Positions 33,509-42,761 of a stretch of DNA of 64,000 bases are shown here, one piece after another (within the stretch, counting starts at the first letter, position 1; each line of letters begins with the position of its first letter). Both the position numbers and the translations under genes were made by a program. Location of the stretch: positions 6,664,001 to 6,728,000 of the forward strand of contig NC_022657.1 of assembly GCF_000494755.1 (NCBI RefSeq). The letters run 5' to 3'. The DNA is from Amorphoplanes friuliensis DSM 7358 (GTDB lineage: Bacteria; Actinomycetota; Actinomycetes; Mycobacteriales; Micromonosporaceae). The notes below the pieces were generated by a model. It was not told the origin of the DNA. It made no database searches and was given only the letters and a program-made list of their open reading frames with translations.

Positions 33509-35310
33509 CAGTTGGAGGGCTCGACCGGGACTGCGACGCCGTCGGTGCCGGGCGTAGCGGCCGGTGCCTTCGGCTTGGCGTCGATGCCGGCCTCGAGGCG
33601 CTGCTGGGTGGTGATCGGGGTCGGCGCGCTGGTCAGCGGGTCGAAGCCGCCGCGGGTCTTCGGGAAGGCGATGACCTCGCGGATCGACTCGTTGCCGGAG
33701 AGCAGCATGCAGGTGCGGTCCCAGCCCAGGGCGATGCCGGCGTGCGGCGGCGGGCCGTACTTGAACGCGTCGAGCAGGAAGCCGAACTTGTCCTGCGCCT
33801 CCTCCGGGGTGATGCCGAGCAGGTCGAAGACCCGGCTCTGCACGTCACCGCGGTGGATACGGACGCTGCCGCCGCCGATCTCGTTGCCGTTCACGACGAT
33901 GTCGTACGCGTAGGCCAGCGCCTGGTCGGGCGCGGACTCGAACTTGTCGAGCCATTCGTCGTTCGGGGAGGTGAACGGGTGGTGCACGGCCGTCCAGCCG
34001 CCCTCGTCCGTCTTCTCGAACATCGGCGCGTCGACGACCCAGCAGAACGCCCAGGTCGACTCGTCGATCAGGCCGGACCGCTTGGCGATCTCGATGCGGG
34101 CCGCGCCGAGCAGCTCCTGCGCCTCACGCCGCTCGGTGGCCGCGGCGAAGAAGATCGCGTCGCCGGGCTTGGCGCCGACCACGTCACCCAGGCCGGCCAG
34201 GTGCTCGGCGGAGAGGTTCTTGGCGACCGGGCCGCGTGCCTCACCGGTCTCGGCGTCGAGCACGACGTACGCCAGGCCGCGGGCGCCACGCGCCTTGGCC
34301 CAGTCCTGCCAGCCGTCGAGCTCCTTGCGGGTCTGCGAGGCGCCACCGGGCATGACCACCGCACCGACGTAACCGCCGGCGTCGATCGCACCGGCGAAGA
34401 CACGGAACGCGGTGCCGGTCAGGTAGGTGGTCAGCTCGGTCAGCTCGACGCCGTACCGCAGGTCGGGCTTGTCGGAGCCGTACCTGTTCATGGCGTCGGT
34501 CCAGGTGATGCGCGGGATCGGCGTCTGCACCTGGTAGCCGGCGAGCTCACCCCAGAGCTTGACGACGATCTCCTCGCCCAGGGCGATGATGTCGTCCTGG
34601 GTGACGAAGGACATCTCGATGTCGAGCTGGGTGAACTCCGGCTGCCGGTCGGCGCGGAAGTCCTCGTCGCGGTAGCAGCGGGCGATCTGGTAGTACCGCT
34701 CCATGCCCGCGACCATCAGCAGCTGCTTGAACAGCTGCGGTGACTGCGGCAGGGCGTACCAGGAGCCGGGCTGGAGACGGACGGGGACCAGGAAGTCGCG
34801 GGCACCCTCGGGGGTCGACCGGGTCAGGGTCGGCGTCTCGATCTCGTTGAAGTCGTGCGCGTGCAGGACCTCACGGGCGATCTGGTTGGCCCGGCTGCGC
34901 AGCTTGAGGGCGTTCGACGGGCCGCTGCGCCGCAGGTCCAGGTAGCGGTACTTGAGGCGCAGGTCGTCGGAGGCCGTGATGGCGTCGTCGACGGGCAGCG
35001 GCAGCGGCGCGGCCTCGGAGAGCACGACCAGCTCACTGGCGGTGACCTCGACGGCGCCGGTCGGCAGGTCGGGGTTCTCGTTGCCGTCCGGGCGCTGCGT
35101 CACCTCACCGGTGACCTTGACGCAGAACTCGTTGCGCAGCGCGTGGGCGTCCTCCTCGCGGAAGACCACCTGGACGACACCCGAGGCGTCGCGCAGGTCG
35201 ACGAAGATGACGCCTCCGTGGTCGCGCCGGCGGGCGACCCACCCGGCGAGCGTCACCGTCTGACCGGCGTGGCTCGCGCGCAAGCTGCCGGCGTTATGGG
35301 TACGGATCAC
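33508..35310 (-). CDS. aspS: aspartyl-tRNA synthetase
   Basis: Charges tRNA-Asp. The 600-residue bacterial-type enzyme has an N-terminal OB fold (TVTLAGWVARRRDHGGVIFVDLRD), class II motif 2 in CYRDEDFRADRQPEFTQLDIEMSF, the GAD insertion domain, and motif 3 GIALGWDRTCMLLSG. A 25-residue Pro/Ala-rich tail follows motif 3. Many actinobacterial AspRS are non-discriminating and work with GatCAB; that cannot be decided here. The leader holds a possible hairpin (GGGGCG...CGCCCC, 35334-35366). Confidence 0.97.
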   Translation of the reverse strand: MIRTHNAGSLRASHAGQTVTLAGWVARRRDHGGVIFVDLRDASGVVQVVFREEDAHALRNEFCVKVTGEVTQRPDGNENPDLPTGAVEVTASELVVLSEAAPLPLPVDDAITASDDLRLKYRYLDLRRSGPSNALKLRSRANQIAREVLHAHDFNEIETPTLTRSTPEGARDFLVPVRLQPGSWYALPQSPQLFKQLLMVAGMERYYQIARCYRDEDFRADRQPEFTQLDIEMSFVTQDDIIALGEEIVVKLWGELAGYQVQTPIPRITWTDAMNRYGSDKPDLRYGVELTELTTYLTGTAFRVFAGAIDAGGYVGAVVMPGGASQTRKELDGWQDWAKARGARGLAYVVLDAETGEARGPVAKNLSAEHLAGLGDVVGAKPGDAIFFAAATERREAQELLGAARIEIAKRSGLIDESTWAFCWVVDAPMFEKTDEGGWTAVHHPFTSPNDEWLDKFESAPDQALAYAYDIVVNGNEIGGGSVRIHRGDVQSRVFDLLGITPEEAQDKFGFLLDAFKYGPPPHAGIALGWDRTCMLLSGNESIREVIAFPKTRGGFDPLTSAPTPITTQQRLEAGIDAKPKAPAATPGTDGVAVPVEPSN

Positions 35311-35410
35311 GGAAACTTCTCCTCACAGGGTTCACGGGGCGCATCCGACATTGTGTCAGCTACGCCCCGCGCCCACGGCGACCGGGCCTCATCGGCTCAG
35401 GCGGCCCGCC

Positions 35411-36139
35411 TCACACCGGCACGTTCCAGGCGGTCACCTCGAGGGTCACCAGGCCGGTCGCGCCGACGCCCGTGACGTTCACCAGGGTCATCTTCTGACT
35501 GATGCCGAGGGTCTTCGCCTGCGCGGACGAGGTCCGCACGCAGAGCACCTGGCCCTTGCGCAGCGGCAGCGGCTCGTCCCGCGGGAGCGCACTGAGCTGA
35601 ATGCGCTCGTTGCAGGCCTTCGGCGTGGTCGACAGGTCCTCGGCGTCGGCCGCGCCGGACACTCCCTGACCGAAGTTCAAGGTCATCGTGCCGCTGCAGG
35701 TGCCTTTGACCTCGAGGTCGTTGGTGTACCCGCCGACGTCGAGCTGAGGCTCGTCAAGATCTATCGAACGCGAGCTGCAGCGATTGGCGGGCATCTGCAC
35801 GCTCAGCTTCCGCTTCTCGTACTGAACGGTGAAGACGGCGGTCGGGCTCAGCGTCGGCGCCTCGCCACCCGACTCCTCCCCGGTAGAGGTCTCGGTGGAC
35901 GCCTCGGTCGTCGGCGAAGGCGCGGGTGCCGCCGATTCGACCGCGGGCGGCTCGGGGGTCGGCTGACCGGCGGCGGGAGCGGCGACCGTCAGCCGTTCCG
36001 AGGCGGCGACGGCGACGTTGGCCCGGTGCACGGCCCAGCCCGCGACGCCGAGCGATCCGACGGCCACCAACACGGCCAGAAAAGCGACGGCCATGGCGAG
36101 TTTTCCGGAACGGCGGACAGGCGGCTGCGGTGCGGTCAT
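35411..36139 (-). CDS. membrane-anchored secreted protein, paralogue of the protein at 36999
   Basis: A 242-residue protein with one N-terminal transmembrane anchor (about residues 17-38, LAMAVAFLAVLVAVGSLGVAGW), a Pro/Thr/Ser/Glu-rich linker, and an external domain with four cysteines (NRCSS, GTCSG, KACNE, VLCVRT). Its IDLDEPQLDVGGYTNDLEVKGTC and final VNVTGVGATGLVTLEVTAW match the protein at 36999-37646, so the two are paralogues flanking a third secreted protein. The function is unknown. Confidence 0.8.
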   Translation of the reverse strand: MTAPQPPVRRSGKLAMAVAFLAVLVAVGSLGVAGWAVHRANVAVAASERLTVAAPAAGQPTPEPPAVESAAPAPSPTTEASTETSTGEESGGEAPTLSPTAVFTVQYEKRKLSVQMPANRCSSRSIDLDEPQLDVGGYTNDLEVKGTCSGTMTLNFGQGVSGAADAEDLSTTPKACNERIQLSALPRDEPLPLRKGQVLCVRTSSAQAKTLGISQKMTLVNVTGVGATGLVTLEVTAWNVPV

Positions 36140-36298
36140 GACTGGCTCCAGTCGACTCAGCATAAAGGTTGCAATCGATGGCGGAACGGTTGATTCACCT
36201 AGTTATTGCGCTTTGACTCACGCAACACTCGATCGGCGCGCAACCGGACGTTATTCCAGTGCCGGGCACAGCGATATCGATGATTAAGGTGAGTGCCG

Positions 36299-36991
36299 GT
36301 GACCGAAAGCACGAGCAGCGGTACACAAAGTAGGCGACGACGCTGGTGGATGCCGTTCGAGCGCGGAAGCTGGTCGGACGCTCTGGCCGCGTTCGCGGCC
36401 GTGGCCGCGTTGCTCATCGGCTTTTTCGGCTGGCAGTACAACGACGACGACAAGAAGGACGACAAGAAGCAGGTGGCCGCACCGCCGTCGGCCACCGCAC
36501 CCGCGGCTCCCGCTGTCGCGACCCCGGCGGTGACGTCAGCAGGACCCGCCCCGCCCGCGGCGGGTGTCACCGGCGATCTGCTCACCGGTGTCGAACGCAT
36601 CGCGGGGACGGCCGGCGAGCTGCCGGACACCCTCGATCCCGCGTCCTATCCGGACGCTCTGGTCGTGGAGTGCCCCAGCAATCAGACCGGTGACCAGTCC
36701 CGGGAGCTGAAGTACAACGTGGACGGTCGCTACCGCACCTTCACCGCCGACGTCAGCGGCTGGGCCGAGGCGAAGAGACCCGACGACGTGCAGCTGCGGA
36801 TCAGCGCCGGGACCCGCCAGATCGACGACACCGTGATCACCGAGGAGCTGACCGCCTGGACCGGCAGGACCAATACACCCGGTGGCCCCATCACGGCTCG
36901 CATCAAGGGCGCCACCGAGCTCTCCCTGGTGGTCGGCTGCCACAAGCCGGGCGGCGTGGTCATCATCAGCAACCCCCGGCTGCAGGGCTGA
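36299..36991 (+). CDS. membrane-anchored protein with NPCBM-like carbohydrate-binding domain
   Basis: A 230-residue protein. A basic start (SRRRRWW) and one helix (about 27-46) anchor it; a Pro/Ala linker leads to an external beta-rich domain. ELKYNVDGRYRTFTADVSGW and ITARIKGATELSLVVGCHKPGGVVIISNPRL look like an NPCBM-type fold. I choose GTG 36299 because AAGGTGAG precedes it by five bases; GTG 36293 would sit inside that site. It lies between two paralogous secreted proteins on the other strand and may work with them at the cell surface, a role suggested only by position. Confidence 0.78.
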   Translation: MTESTSSGTQSRRRRWWMPFERGSWSDALAAFAAVAALLIGFFGWQYNDDDKKDDKKQVAAPPSATAPAAPAVATPAVTSAGPAPPAAGVTGDLLTGVERIAGTAGELPDTLDPASYPDALVVECPSNQTGDQSRELKYNVDGRYRTFTADVSGWAEAKRPDDVQLRISAGTRQIDDTVITEELTAWTGRTNTPGGPITARIKGATELSLVVGCHKPGGVVIISNPRLQG

Positions 36992-36998
36992 GGCCTGG

Positions 36999-37646
36999 TC
37001 AACCCGCGGCCGGCCACGAGGTCGCGCGGAGGTAGGCGGTGCCGTCGCCGGTCACCTCGGTGACCTGGACCCGGACCAGCCGTACGCCCGTGGCCCCGGC
37101 GGCGGTGGGAGAGGCAGCCCGGGTGAGGACGCAGAGAATCAGCCCTTTGCTCGCCGGTGAGGTGGCGAGGTGGCTGATCGGCCGGCTGCGGACCGCCTCG
37201 CCGCAGCCGTCCGCGTATCCGGGTCTGCTGCCCGCCAGCGCGCCCGCTCCCAGCGCCAGCTGCGGCACCGCCTGCCCGCAGGCGCCCTGATAGCGCAGGT
37301 CCGCGCCGGCGGACGGCACGTTCACGCGGGGCTCGTCGAGGTCGACGAGGGTGGTCGTGCCGCAGCCGCCCTGGACCCGCAGGGCCTCGTCGGCGTAGGT
37401 CGTGACCGGCGCCGACGACACCGGGGGCGCGCGGTGATAGGCCTGTTCGGCACGGCCGAGGGCACGCCAGGCGATCAGGCCCGAGCCGGCGGAGACGAGC
37501 AGAGACAGCAGGGCCATCAGCACGGCGAAGACCACACCGCGGCGCGGGGCCGGTTCGGCGGGGCCGCTCGATCCGGCCGATGCCAGGCGTTCGGTGGGCC
37601 CTTCCTCGAAAAAGTCGGCCGGGGTGGCGGGAGGGAAGACAGACAT
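36999..37646 (-). CDS. membrane-anchored secreted protein, paralogue of the protein at 35411
   Basis: A 215-residue protein with one transmembrane helix (about 38-59, VVFAVLMALLSLLVSAGSGLIAW) and an external domain with four cysteines (GGCGT, GACGQ, DGCGE, ILCVL). LVDLDEPRVNVPSAGADLRYQGACG and VRLVRVQVTEVTGDGTAYLRATSW repeat the pattern of the protein at 35411. It starts at ATG 37646; the longer frame gives a non-hydrophobic extension without a ribosome binding site. The function is unknown. Confidence 0.8.
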   Translation of the reverse strand: MSVFPPATPADFFEEGPTERLASAGSSGPAEPAPRRGVVFAVLMALLSLLVSAGSGLIAWRALGRAEQAYHRAPPVSSAPVTTYADEALRVQGGCGTTTLVDLDEPRVNVPSAGADLRYQGACGQAVPQLALGAGALAGSRPGYADGCGEAVRSRPISHLATSPASKGLILCVLTRAASPTAAGATGVRLVRVQVTEVTGDGTAYLRATSWPAAG

Positions 37647-37788
37647 GGCTCGGCTCCGCTCGTCCGAGGTGCGCACAAAAATGCCGCAGAACGGCATTGA
37701 ACGACCTTAAGATCGCGAACCTGTCGCCGCCCATCCCCCGTACCGGGAGGTCACCGGGAAGGATGACCCGGGCCCGTAGGATTCTGAC

Positions 37789-38850
37789 GTGGTCACGCGC
37801 AGTACGACGGATTCCGCCACCATCGACCGGCTGGACCGGCAGATCCTCCACGGGCTCCAGATCGCCCCGCGGGTGGCGTTCGCGCGGCTCGGGGCGGTGC
37901 TCGGCGTGTCGGAGCAGACTGTCGCCCGGCGATTCCAGCGGATGCGCTCGGCCGGGCTGGTCCGGGTCTTCGGGCTGGCCGAGCCGTCGCGCCTGCCGGG
38001 GACGACGTCCTGGTCTCTGCGGATGACCTGCCGGCCAGGCACAGCGACCGCCACGGCCGAGGCTCTGGCCCGGCGCGCCGACACGAGCTGGGTGGCGATC
38101 GGCGCCGGCGGTGTCGAGGTGAGCTGCGCGGCCTACATCACCGACGACCGGCACGGCGTCCGTGAGGGTCTGCTGCACCACCTGCCGCGGTCCACCAACG
38201 TGCTGTCGCTGACCGCCCACCAGGTCTTGCACCCGTTCGTGGGACGGGGTGAGGCCGACTGGATCGCGGCCGGCGACCAGCTCGGCGACGCCGACCGCGA
38301 CCGGCTCCTGGAGGGCACCGAGCCGGGCCGGCGCTGGGGCAGCCCGTGGCCCGTCCCGGGCACACCGGTGCCGGACGTCCGGATCGAACCGGGCGACCGG
38401 GCACTGCTGGCGGCCCTGGCCCACGACGGCCGGGCCAGTTACGCCGCCCTGGCCACCGCCACCGGCTGGACCCAGCGCAAGGTCGCGCTGCGGCTGACCG
38501 CGCTCACCGCCGCTGGTGCGATCCGCTTCGACATCGACGCGGCGGTGACCCTGATCGGTTTCCGGGCCGTGGCGAACCTCTGGTTCACCGTGGCGCCGTC
38601 GGACGTGGCGGCGGTCGGCGCACGTCTCGCCGACCACCGCCAGCTGGCCTGGGCCGCGGCTGTCACCGGCTCGGCCAACATCACCGCCACCGCGCTGTGC
38701 CGCGACGCCGAATCGCTGTACCGGTACCTCACCACCGAGGTGGCCGCGATCCCGGAGATCCGTACCTGCGAGACGATCCCGCTGCAGGCCCGGATGAAAC
38801 AGGCCATGTCACTCGTGGACGGCGGCGTACTCCGTGGGCCGGTCGGCTGA
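37789..38850 (+). CDS. Lrp/AsnC-family regulator with duplicated modules
   Basis: A 353-residue protein with two Lrp-type units in tandem. The first helix-turn-helix is LDRQILHGLQIAPRVAFARLGAVLGVSEQTVARRFQRMRSAGLV (about 15-58) and the second is DRALLAALAHDGRASYAALATATGWTQRKVALRLTALTAAGAI (about 205-247), each followed by a ligand-binding-like region. This doubled form is common in actinomycetes. It converges on the DHA2 exporter gene, overlapping it by 42 bases. Confidence 0.9.
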   Translation: MVTRSTTDSATIDRLDRQILHGLQIAPRVAFARLGAVLGVSEQTVARRFQRMRSAGLVRVFGLAEPSRLPGTTSWSLRMTCRPGTATATAEALARRADTSWVAIGAGGVEVSCAAYITDDRHGVREGLLHHLPRSTNVLSLTAHQVLHPFVGRGEADWIAAGDQLGDADRDRLLEGTEPGRRWGSPWPVPGTPVPDVRIEPGDRALLAALAHDGRASYAALATATGWTQRKVALRLTALTAAGAIRFDIDAAVTLIGFRAVANLWFTVAPSDVAAVGARLADHRQLAWAAAVTGSANITATALCRDAESLYRYLTTEVAAIPEIRTCETIPLQARMKQAMSLVDGGVLRGPVG

Positions 38851-40338
38851 CACGAGGTCCGGGCGGGGCGCCGGCCGGACCAGGATCAGCACGGCGACAC
38901 CGCCGAGCAGGCCGATCCCGGCCGCGACGAGGAAACCGGCGTCCAGACCGGCGGCTGCGGCACCGTGCAACGCCTTGTCCACCGTGGACCGCAGACCGTC
39001 GGGCAACGCCGCGAGGATCCGGCCGGCCTGTCCCGCCGCGAGCCCGTGAGCCGTCTGCGCCGGGTCCGGTGCGCCCGAGTCGCCGAGGTGGGACTCGGCG
39101 CGCGACGCGAAGACCGTGCCCAGCACGGCGATGCCGATCGCAAAACCGAGCTGCCGTGCGGTCGTGATCGCCCCGGCCGCCATGCCACTGCGCGCGGCGG
39201 GCACGGAACTCATCGCGGACTCGGCCAGTGTCGGCATGACCAGACCGACACCGGCGCCGATCACCGCGTACCCGGCGATCAGAGCCGGCCAGCTGGAGTC
39301 CGCGCCGAGCAGCAGCGCGCAGAGGGCACTGCCCACGCCGATGAGCAGCATGCCGCCGCCGATCAGGATCCGCGGCGAGCGGCCGTGCAGCTTCGCACCG
39401 GCGATCCCGGAGACGACGACGGAGACGATCGACATCGGCAGCCCGGTGAGCCCGGCCTCCAGCGGCGACAGACCCACGATCGACTGCAACCAGATCGACG
39501 TGTACGTGAAAGCGGCGAACGCGGCGAAGTTCACCAGCAGAGCCGCCACCAGAATGCCGACGAACGAGCGGTTGCGCAGGAGCCCCAGGTCCAGCATCGC
39601 GTGCTCGCTACGGCGTTCCACCAGCACGAACGCCGCCAGCGCCACGGCACTGAGCACCAGCAGGCCCCAGGTCTGGAAAGCACCCCACCCGGTCGTGTTG
39701 GCACGGATGACCGCCAGCGTGAGAGCGCCCGCGGCAACGGTGAAGGTGATCGTGCCCGCCAGGTCGAACCGCCCCTTCCGGGCGGCGTGATCGGCGGCCA
39801 GGACGGTCAGGCACAGGACGACGGCGACGATGCTGACCGGCAGGTTGACCAGGAAGATCCACCGCCAGCTCAGCCACTCGGTGAGCAGCCCGCCGAGGAT
39901 CGGGCCGATCGCGGCGGCCGCACCCGAGACGCCGCCCCACACGCCGTAGGCCACTCCCCGCGAACGCCCCTGGTAGGCGCCGTTGAGCAGCGCGAACGTC
40001 GTGGTGAACATCGCCGCGGCGCCGACACCCTGCACCACCCGGGCGATGATCAGCGCGACGTCGTCGGTCGCCAGCCCGCAAGCGAGCGACGCGAGCGCAA
40101 AGACCACCAGACCGCCGATGTAGAGCCGGCGATGGCCGAACAGGTCACCCAGCGCCCCGGCACCGAGCAACAACACCCCCAGTGACAGCGCATAACCGTC
40201 AACGACCCACTGCAACGAATTGAACGACGTGTCCAGATCGGTCGCCATCTGCGGCAGCGCGACGTTCACGATGGTGACGTCGATGAGCAGCATGAACGTA
40301 CCGAGACAGACCGTGATGAGCGGCCACCATTTACGCAT
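38809..40338 (-). CDS. DHA2-family MFS multidrug exporter
   Basis: A 509-residue, 14-helix drug:proton antiporter of the EmrB/QacA type. The first helix VCLGTFMLLIDVTIVNVALPQM, motif A GALGDLFGHRRLYIGG and IGPILGGLLTEWLSWRWIFLVNLP are characteristic. ATG 40338 follows AGGAGA at good spacing. Its 3' end overlaps the convergent Lrp-type regulator. The substrate is unknown. Confidence 0.92.
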   Translation of the reverse strand: MRKWWPLITVCLGTFMLLIDVTIVNVALPQMATDLDTSFNSLQWVVDGYALSLGVLLLGAGALGDLFGHRRLYIGGLVVFALASLACGLATDDVALIIARVVQGVGAAAMFTTTFALLNGAYQGRSRGVAYGVWGGVSGAAAAIGPILGGLLTEWLSWRWIFLVNLPVSIVAVVLCLTVLAADHAARKGRFDLAGTITFTVAAGALTLAVIRANTTGWGAFQTWGLLVLSAVALAAFVLVERRSEHAMLDLGLLRNRSFVGILVAALLVNFAAFAAFTYTSIWLQSIVGLSPLEAGLTGLPMSIVSVVVSGIAGAKLHGRSPRILIGGGMLLIGVGSALCALLLGADSSWPALIAGYAVIGAGVGLVMPTLAESAMSSVPAARSGMAAGAITTARQLGFAIGIAVLGTVFASRAESHLGDSGAPDPAQTAHGLAAGQAGRILAALPDGLRSTVDKALHGAAAAGLDAGFLVAAGIGLLGGVAVLILVRPAPRPDLVSADRPTEYAAVHE

Positions 40339-40459
40339 CGATTTCTCCTGACTCAGCGTGACGCCCCACTGTCACCCCTCACCACCAAGAGCCACCAGCC
40401 ACGAGCCACCCAACGTAGGAATCCGCCAACAAGCAGTTTGAACAGCCGAACATCCGTAC

Positions 40460-41224
40460 TCAACCGTCAGAAGCGGCCACGAACCATCCATCACTCAAAA
40501 CCGGCACGGCACTGGCCGACCCCACCTCGGACGCGCTCGCCACGTCCTCGGGAAAGCCGTGCGCGATCAGCTCCCGCCCACTCGCACAATCACCCAGTGC
40601 GGTGGGCACGCTCCCGGCCACACTCTCGTACGCACACACCGCCGCACCCGCCTCAATCGAATGCCCCCGCAGCCCCGCCCCGACCAGAGCAGAGATAAAG
40701 GCACCGGCACCCCACAGGTCCTCGACCGCAGGCCTCAACGACCTGTCCGGCCACCGCTCCCCCGCCGCCACCACCGCAACGACGTCGTCCGCACCCACCT
40801 GCCGCGCAACCCACCGAGCCGCAGCCTCAGCGTTCCGCAACGACACCCCGACCAGCCGGGCGCCACCTTCAGCCAGCCCCGCAGCCACCGTGGCCCCGTT
40901 GGGCGACGGCAAAACCAGCCGCTCGACCCCCGACACCCCCCGCAAAGTCGCCGGCGACAAACTCACCTGCCCCGGCGCCACCACCTCCCGACGCCCCACC
41001 GCCAGCACCGCGTCCTGCTCCGCAGCAACCCGCGCAGCCGACCCGTCCCGCCACCGGTACGGCAACACGGAAATCCCCAGATCCACCGCCACACTCAACG
41101 TCGTCGTGAACGACAGGACATCAACAACCGCAACAAAAGCTGCCCCCACCGCGACAGCCCCGGCCCCCGTAGGCCCCCACTCGAACCTGATCCGACTGTC
41201 CCGCTGCGTCCAAGCCTCATTCAT
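40460..41224 (-). CDS. ComB-family phosphatase (2-phosphosulfolactate phosphatase-like)
   Basis: A 254-residue protein of the ComB family: VVDVLSFTTTLSVAVDLGISVLPY and LPSPNGATVAAGLAEGG match its conserved segments. Known ComB removes phosphate from 2-phosphosulfolactate in coenzyme M synthesis; actinobacterial members have no coenzyme M pathway and their substrate is unknown. ATG 41224 is preferred; the longer frame runs into the inverted repeat upstream. No partner gene is adjacent. Confidence 0.82.
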   Translation of the reverse strand: MNEAWTQRDSRIRFEWGPTGAGAVAVGAAFVAVVDVLSFTTTLSVAVDLGISVLPYRWRDGSAARVAAEQDAVLAVGRREVVAPGQVSLSPATLRGVSGVERLVLPSPNGATVAAGLAEGGARLVGVSLRNAEAAARWVARQVGADDVVAVVAAGERWPDRSLRPAVEDLWGAGAFISALVGAGLRGHSIEAGAAVCAYESVAGSVPTALGDCASGRELIAHGFPEDVASASEVGSASAVPVLSDGWFVAASDG

Positions 41225-41258
41225 CCGCCCAGTGTGGATCCCCCACCGCACCCACAAC

Positions 41259-41334
41259 GGGCTCGGGGGCGGGGATGACCCACGGAGGGATCAAGCCTGA
41301 CCGCCCGGAGTGGGTCATCCCCGCCCCCGAGCCC
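41259..41334 (-). terminator. perfect 25-bp inverted repeat, likely terminator
   Basis: The arm 41259-41283, beginning GGGCTCGGGGGCGGGGATGA, is exactly complementary to 41310-41334, with a 26-base loop. It lies 20 bases after the stop of the coiled-coil gene and 35 bases before the ComB gene, both leftward, so it probably ends the upstream transcript. No T-tract follows. The unusual length and perfection also leave open a mobile or regulatory origin. Confidence 0.7.
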
Positions 41335-41354
41335 ACCGCGCAGAAAGCGGAAAC

Positions 41355-42338
41355 CTAGTCGGAAAGCCGGGCCAGCGAAGCAAGAACAGCAGCGTGCCGC
41401 TCAGCAAGAGGATCACCAGAACCAGGCGGCGGCCCCAGAGCCAGAACCCCGTGCCGAACCTGATGCGTCAGCCGATAGAGCAACACCTCGACCGCCACCT
41501 CCCGCCACAGAGCAGCCCGGGCAGCGGGCGGCCGATGCCCCAGCTCGGTGATCGTGAACCAGGCCGGGAACAGAGCATGAGCCGCCACAGCCGCATCGAT
41601 GCGGTCCCGCAGATGATCGGTGAGCTCGTCGATCGCGGTCGCACCACGGTGCGACCGATAGCTCTGCCGGCGGCGGACGTCCTGGGCCAGTTCGGCCTGG
41701 GAGGCGTCACGGTCCACCCGGGTCGTGCGTAATTCCTCCGTCCGGGCCCGCAGCAGCGCCCTTTCCCGCCGGTAGACCACGGCGGCCTTGCGGAAGGCAC
41801 GCCCACCGGCCTTGGCCGTGGCCAGTGTCCGGCTGGCCTCGAGGGCCCGCGTCCGGCTCTCGGCCACGGCGCTCTCCAGTTCGGCGTACGCGGAGACGGT
41901 CTGCTCGTGGTCCTGCCGGGTCTTGTCGTCGAGCAGGGAGGAGCGGATGTCCTCGGCCTCGCGCACCTGGGCGACCAGCGGTGCCAGCCCGGCCGGGATC
42001 TCGTCGAGGTCGACCGGGACGACACCGTGCTCGAGGCGCAGCCGGCCCTCGATGAGGTGGATCTCGCCGGTCAGCCGGGCGATGGCCTGGCGGGTGCCGC
42101 GCATCTCGTCGCCGGTCTGCCGGCGCAGGTCGTCCTGGGCGCCGGCGATGCCACCGAGGCGTTCGTCGGTGGTGTCGATGCGGGCGGCCAGTTGGCAGGA
42201 GCGTTGTTCGGCGACCCGGCCCACCCGGTGGATCTCTTCGTAGATCTGGGTCCGCAGGGCGCCGATCTTGCGGCGGACGTCGTTGCGGAGGCTGTCGGCG
42301 ACCCGGGCGAGGTCGGTTTCCTCGTCGAGACTGCTCAT
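41355..42338 (-). CDS. coiled-coil protein of unknown function
   Basis: A 327-residue soluble protein. Residues about 1-225 are almost entirely charged helix with heptad character (RVAEQRSCQLAARIDTTDERLGGIAGAQDDL, ERALLRARTEELRTTRVDRDASQAELAQDVRRRQS), and the last 90 form a small globular part (ITELGHRPPAARAALWREVAVEVLLYRLTH). ATG 42338 overlaps the stop of the upstream two-helix membrane protein by four bases, so the two probably work together at the membrane. I recognise no family. Confidence 0.8.
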   Translation of the reverse strand: MSSLDEETDLARVADSLRNDVRRKIGALRTQIYEEIHRVGRVAEQRSCQLAARIDTTDERLGGIAGAQDDLRRQTGDEMRGTRQAIARLTGEIHLIEGRLRLEHGVVPVDLDEIPAGLAPLVAQVREAEDIRSSLLDDKTRQDHEQTVSAYAELESAVAESRTRALEASRTLATAKAGGRAFRKAAVVYRRERALLRARTEELRTTRVDRDASQAELAQDVRRRQSYRSHRGATAIDELTDHLRDRIDAAVAAHALFPAWFTITELGHRPPAARAALWREVAVEVLLYRLTHQVRHGVLALGPPPGSGDPLAERHAAVLASLARLSD

Positions 42339-42697
42339 GCCGTCTCCACTGAGTCCGCACCGGCGAGGGTGCGGGTGCTCGCCCACACGGCAACCGCGGC
42401 GACCAGCAGACCGAGTGCGGCGATCAGGCCGTACTCGGGGAGCAGGCCGGCGGCGACGAGACCGGCGACCACGACGACCAGGCCGAGGAGCACGAAGGAC
42501 ACCGTCATCCGGCGCCGCCAGGTGCGGGATGCGGCGCGGTCGAGCACCGCGACGAGGTCGTTGGTGGCGTCGAAGACCCGGGCGAGCTGGTCGTCGTAGC
42601 GGTCGGGCCCGGGTTCGAGGCGGTTGAGCACCTCGTGCCGGGCGGCCAGCTCGCGCTGGCGTCCGAGTGTCTGGTCGCGCAGTTCCGAAGCACTCAC
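42335..42697 (-). CDS. small membrane protein with two helices, partner of the coiled-coil protein
   Basis: A 120-residue protein. The N-terminal 60 residues are charged and helical (LRDQTLGRQRELAARHEVLNRL), followed by two close transmembrane helices (about 65-85 and 88-107, MTVSFVLLGLVVVVAGLVAAGLL and LIAALGLLVAAVAVWA). Both ends are cytoplasmic in the simplest model. It is coupled to the coiled-coil gene by ATGA. The function is unknown. Confidence 0.8.
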   Translation of the reverse strand: MSASELRDQTLGRQRELAARHEVLNRLEPGPDRYDDQLARVFDATNDLVAVLDRAASRTWRRRMTVSFVLLGLVVVVAGLVAAGLLPEYGLIAALGLLVAAVAVWASTRTLAGADSVETA

Positions 42698-42761
42698 GCG
42701 GACCCCCTGCAGTCACGTAGAGATACATCCGAAGCACTGAGTGCTGCCGAAACTGTACGGT

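Noticed and set aside
36730..38637. 635-codon minus-strand frame through the secreted-protein trio
   Set aside because: It overlaps three supported genes in other frames and has no recognisable domain.
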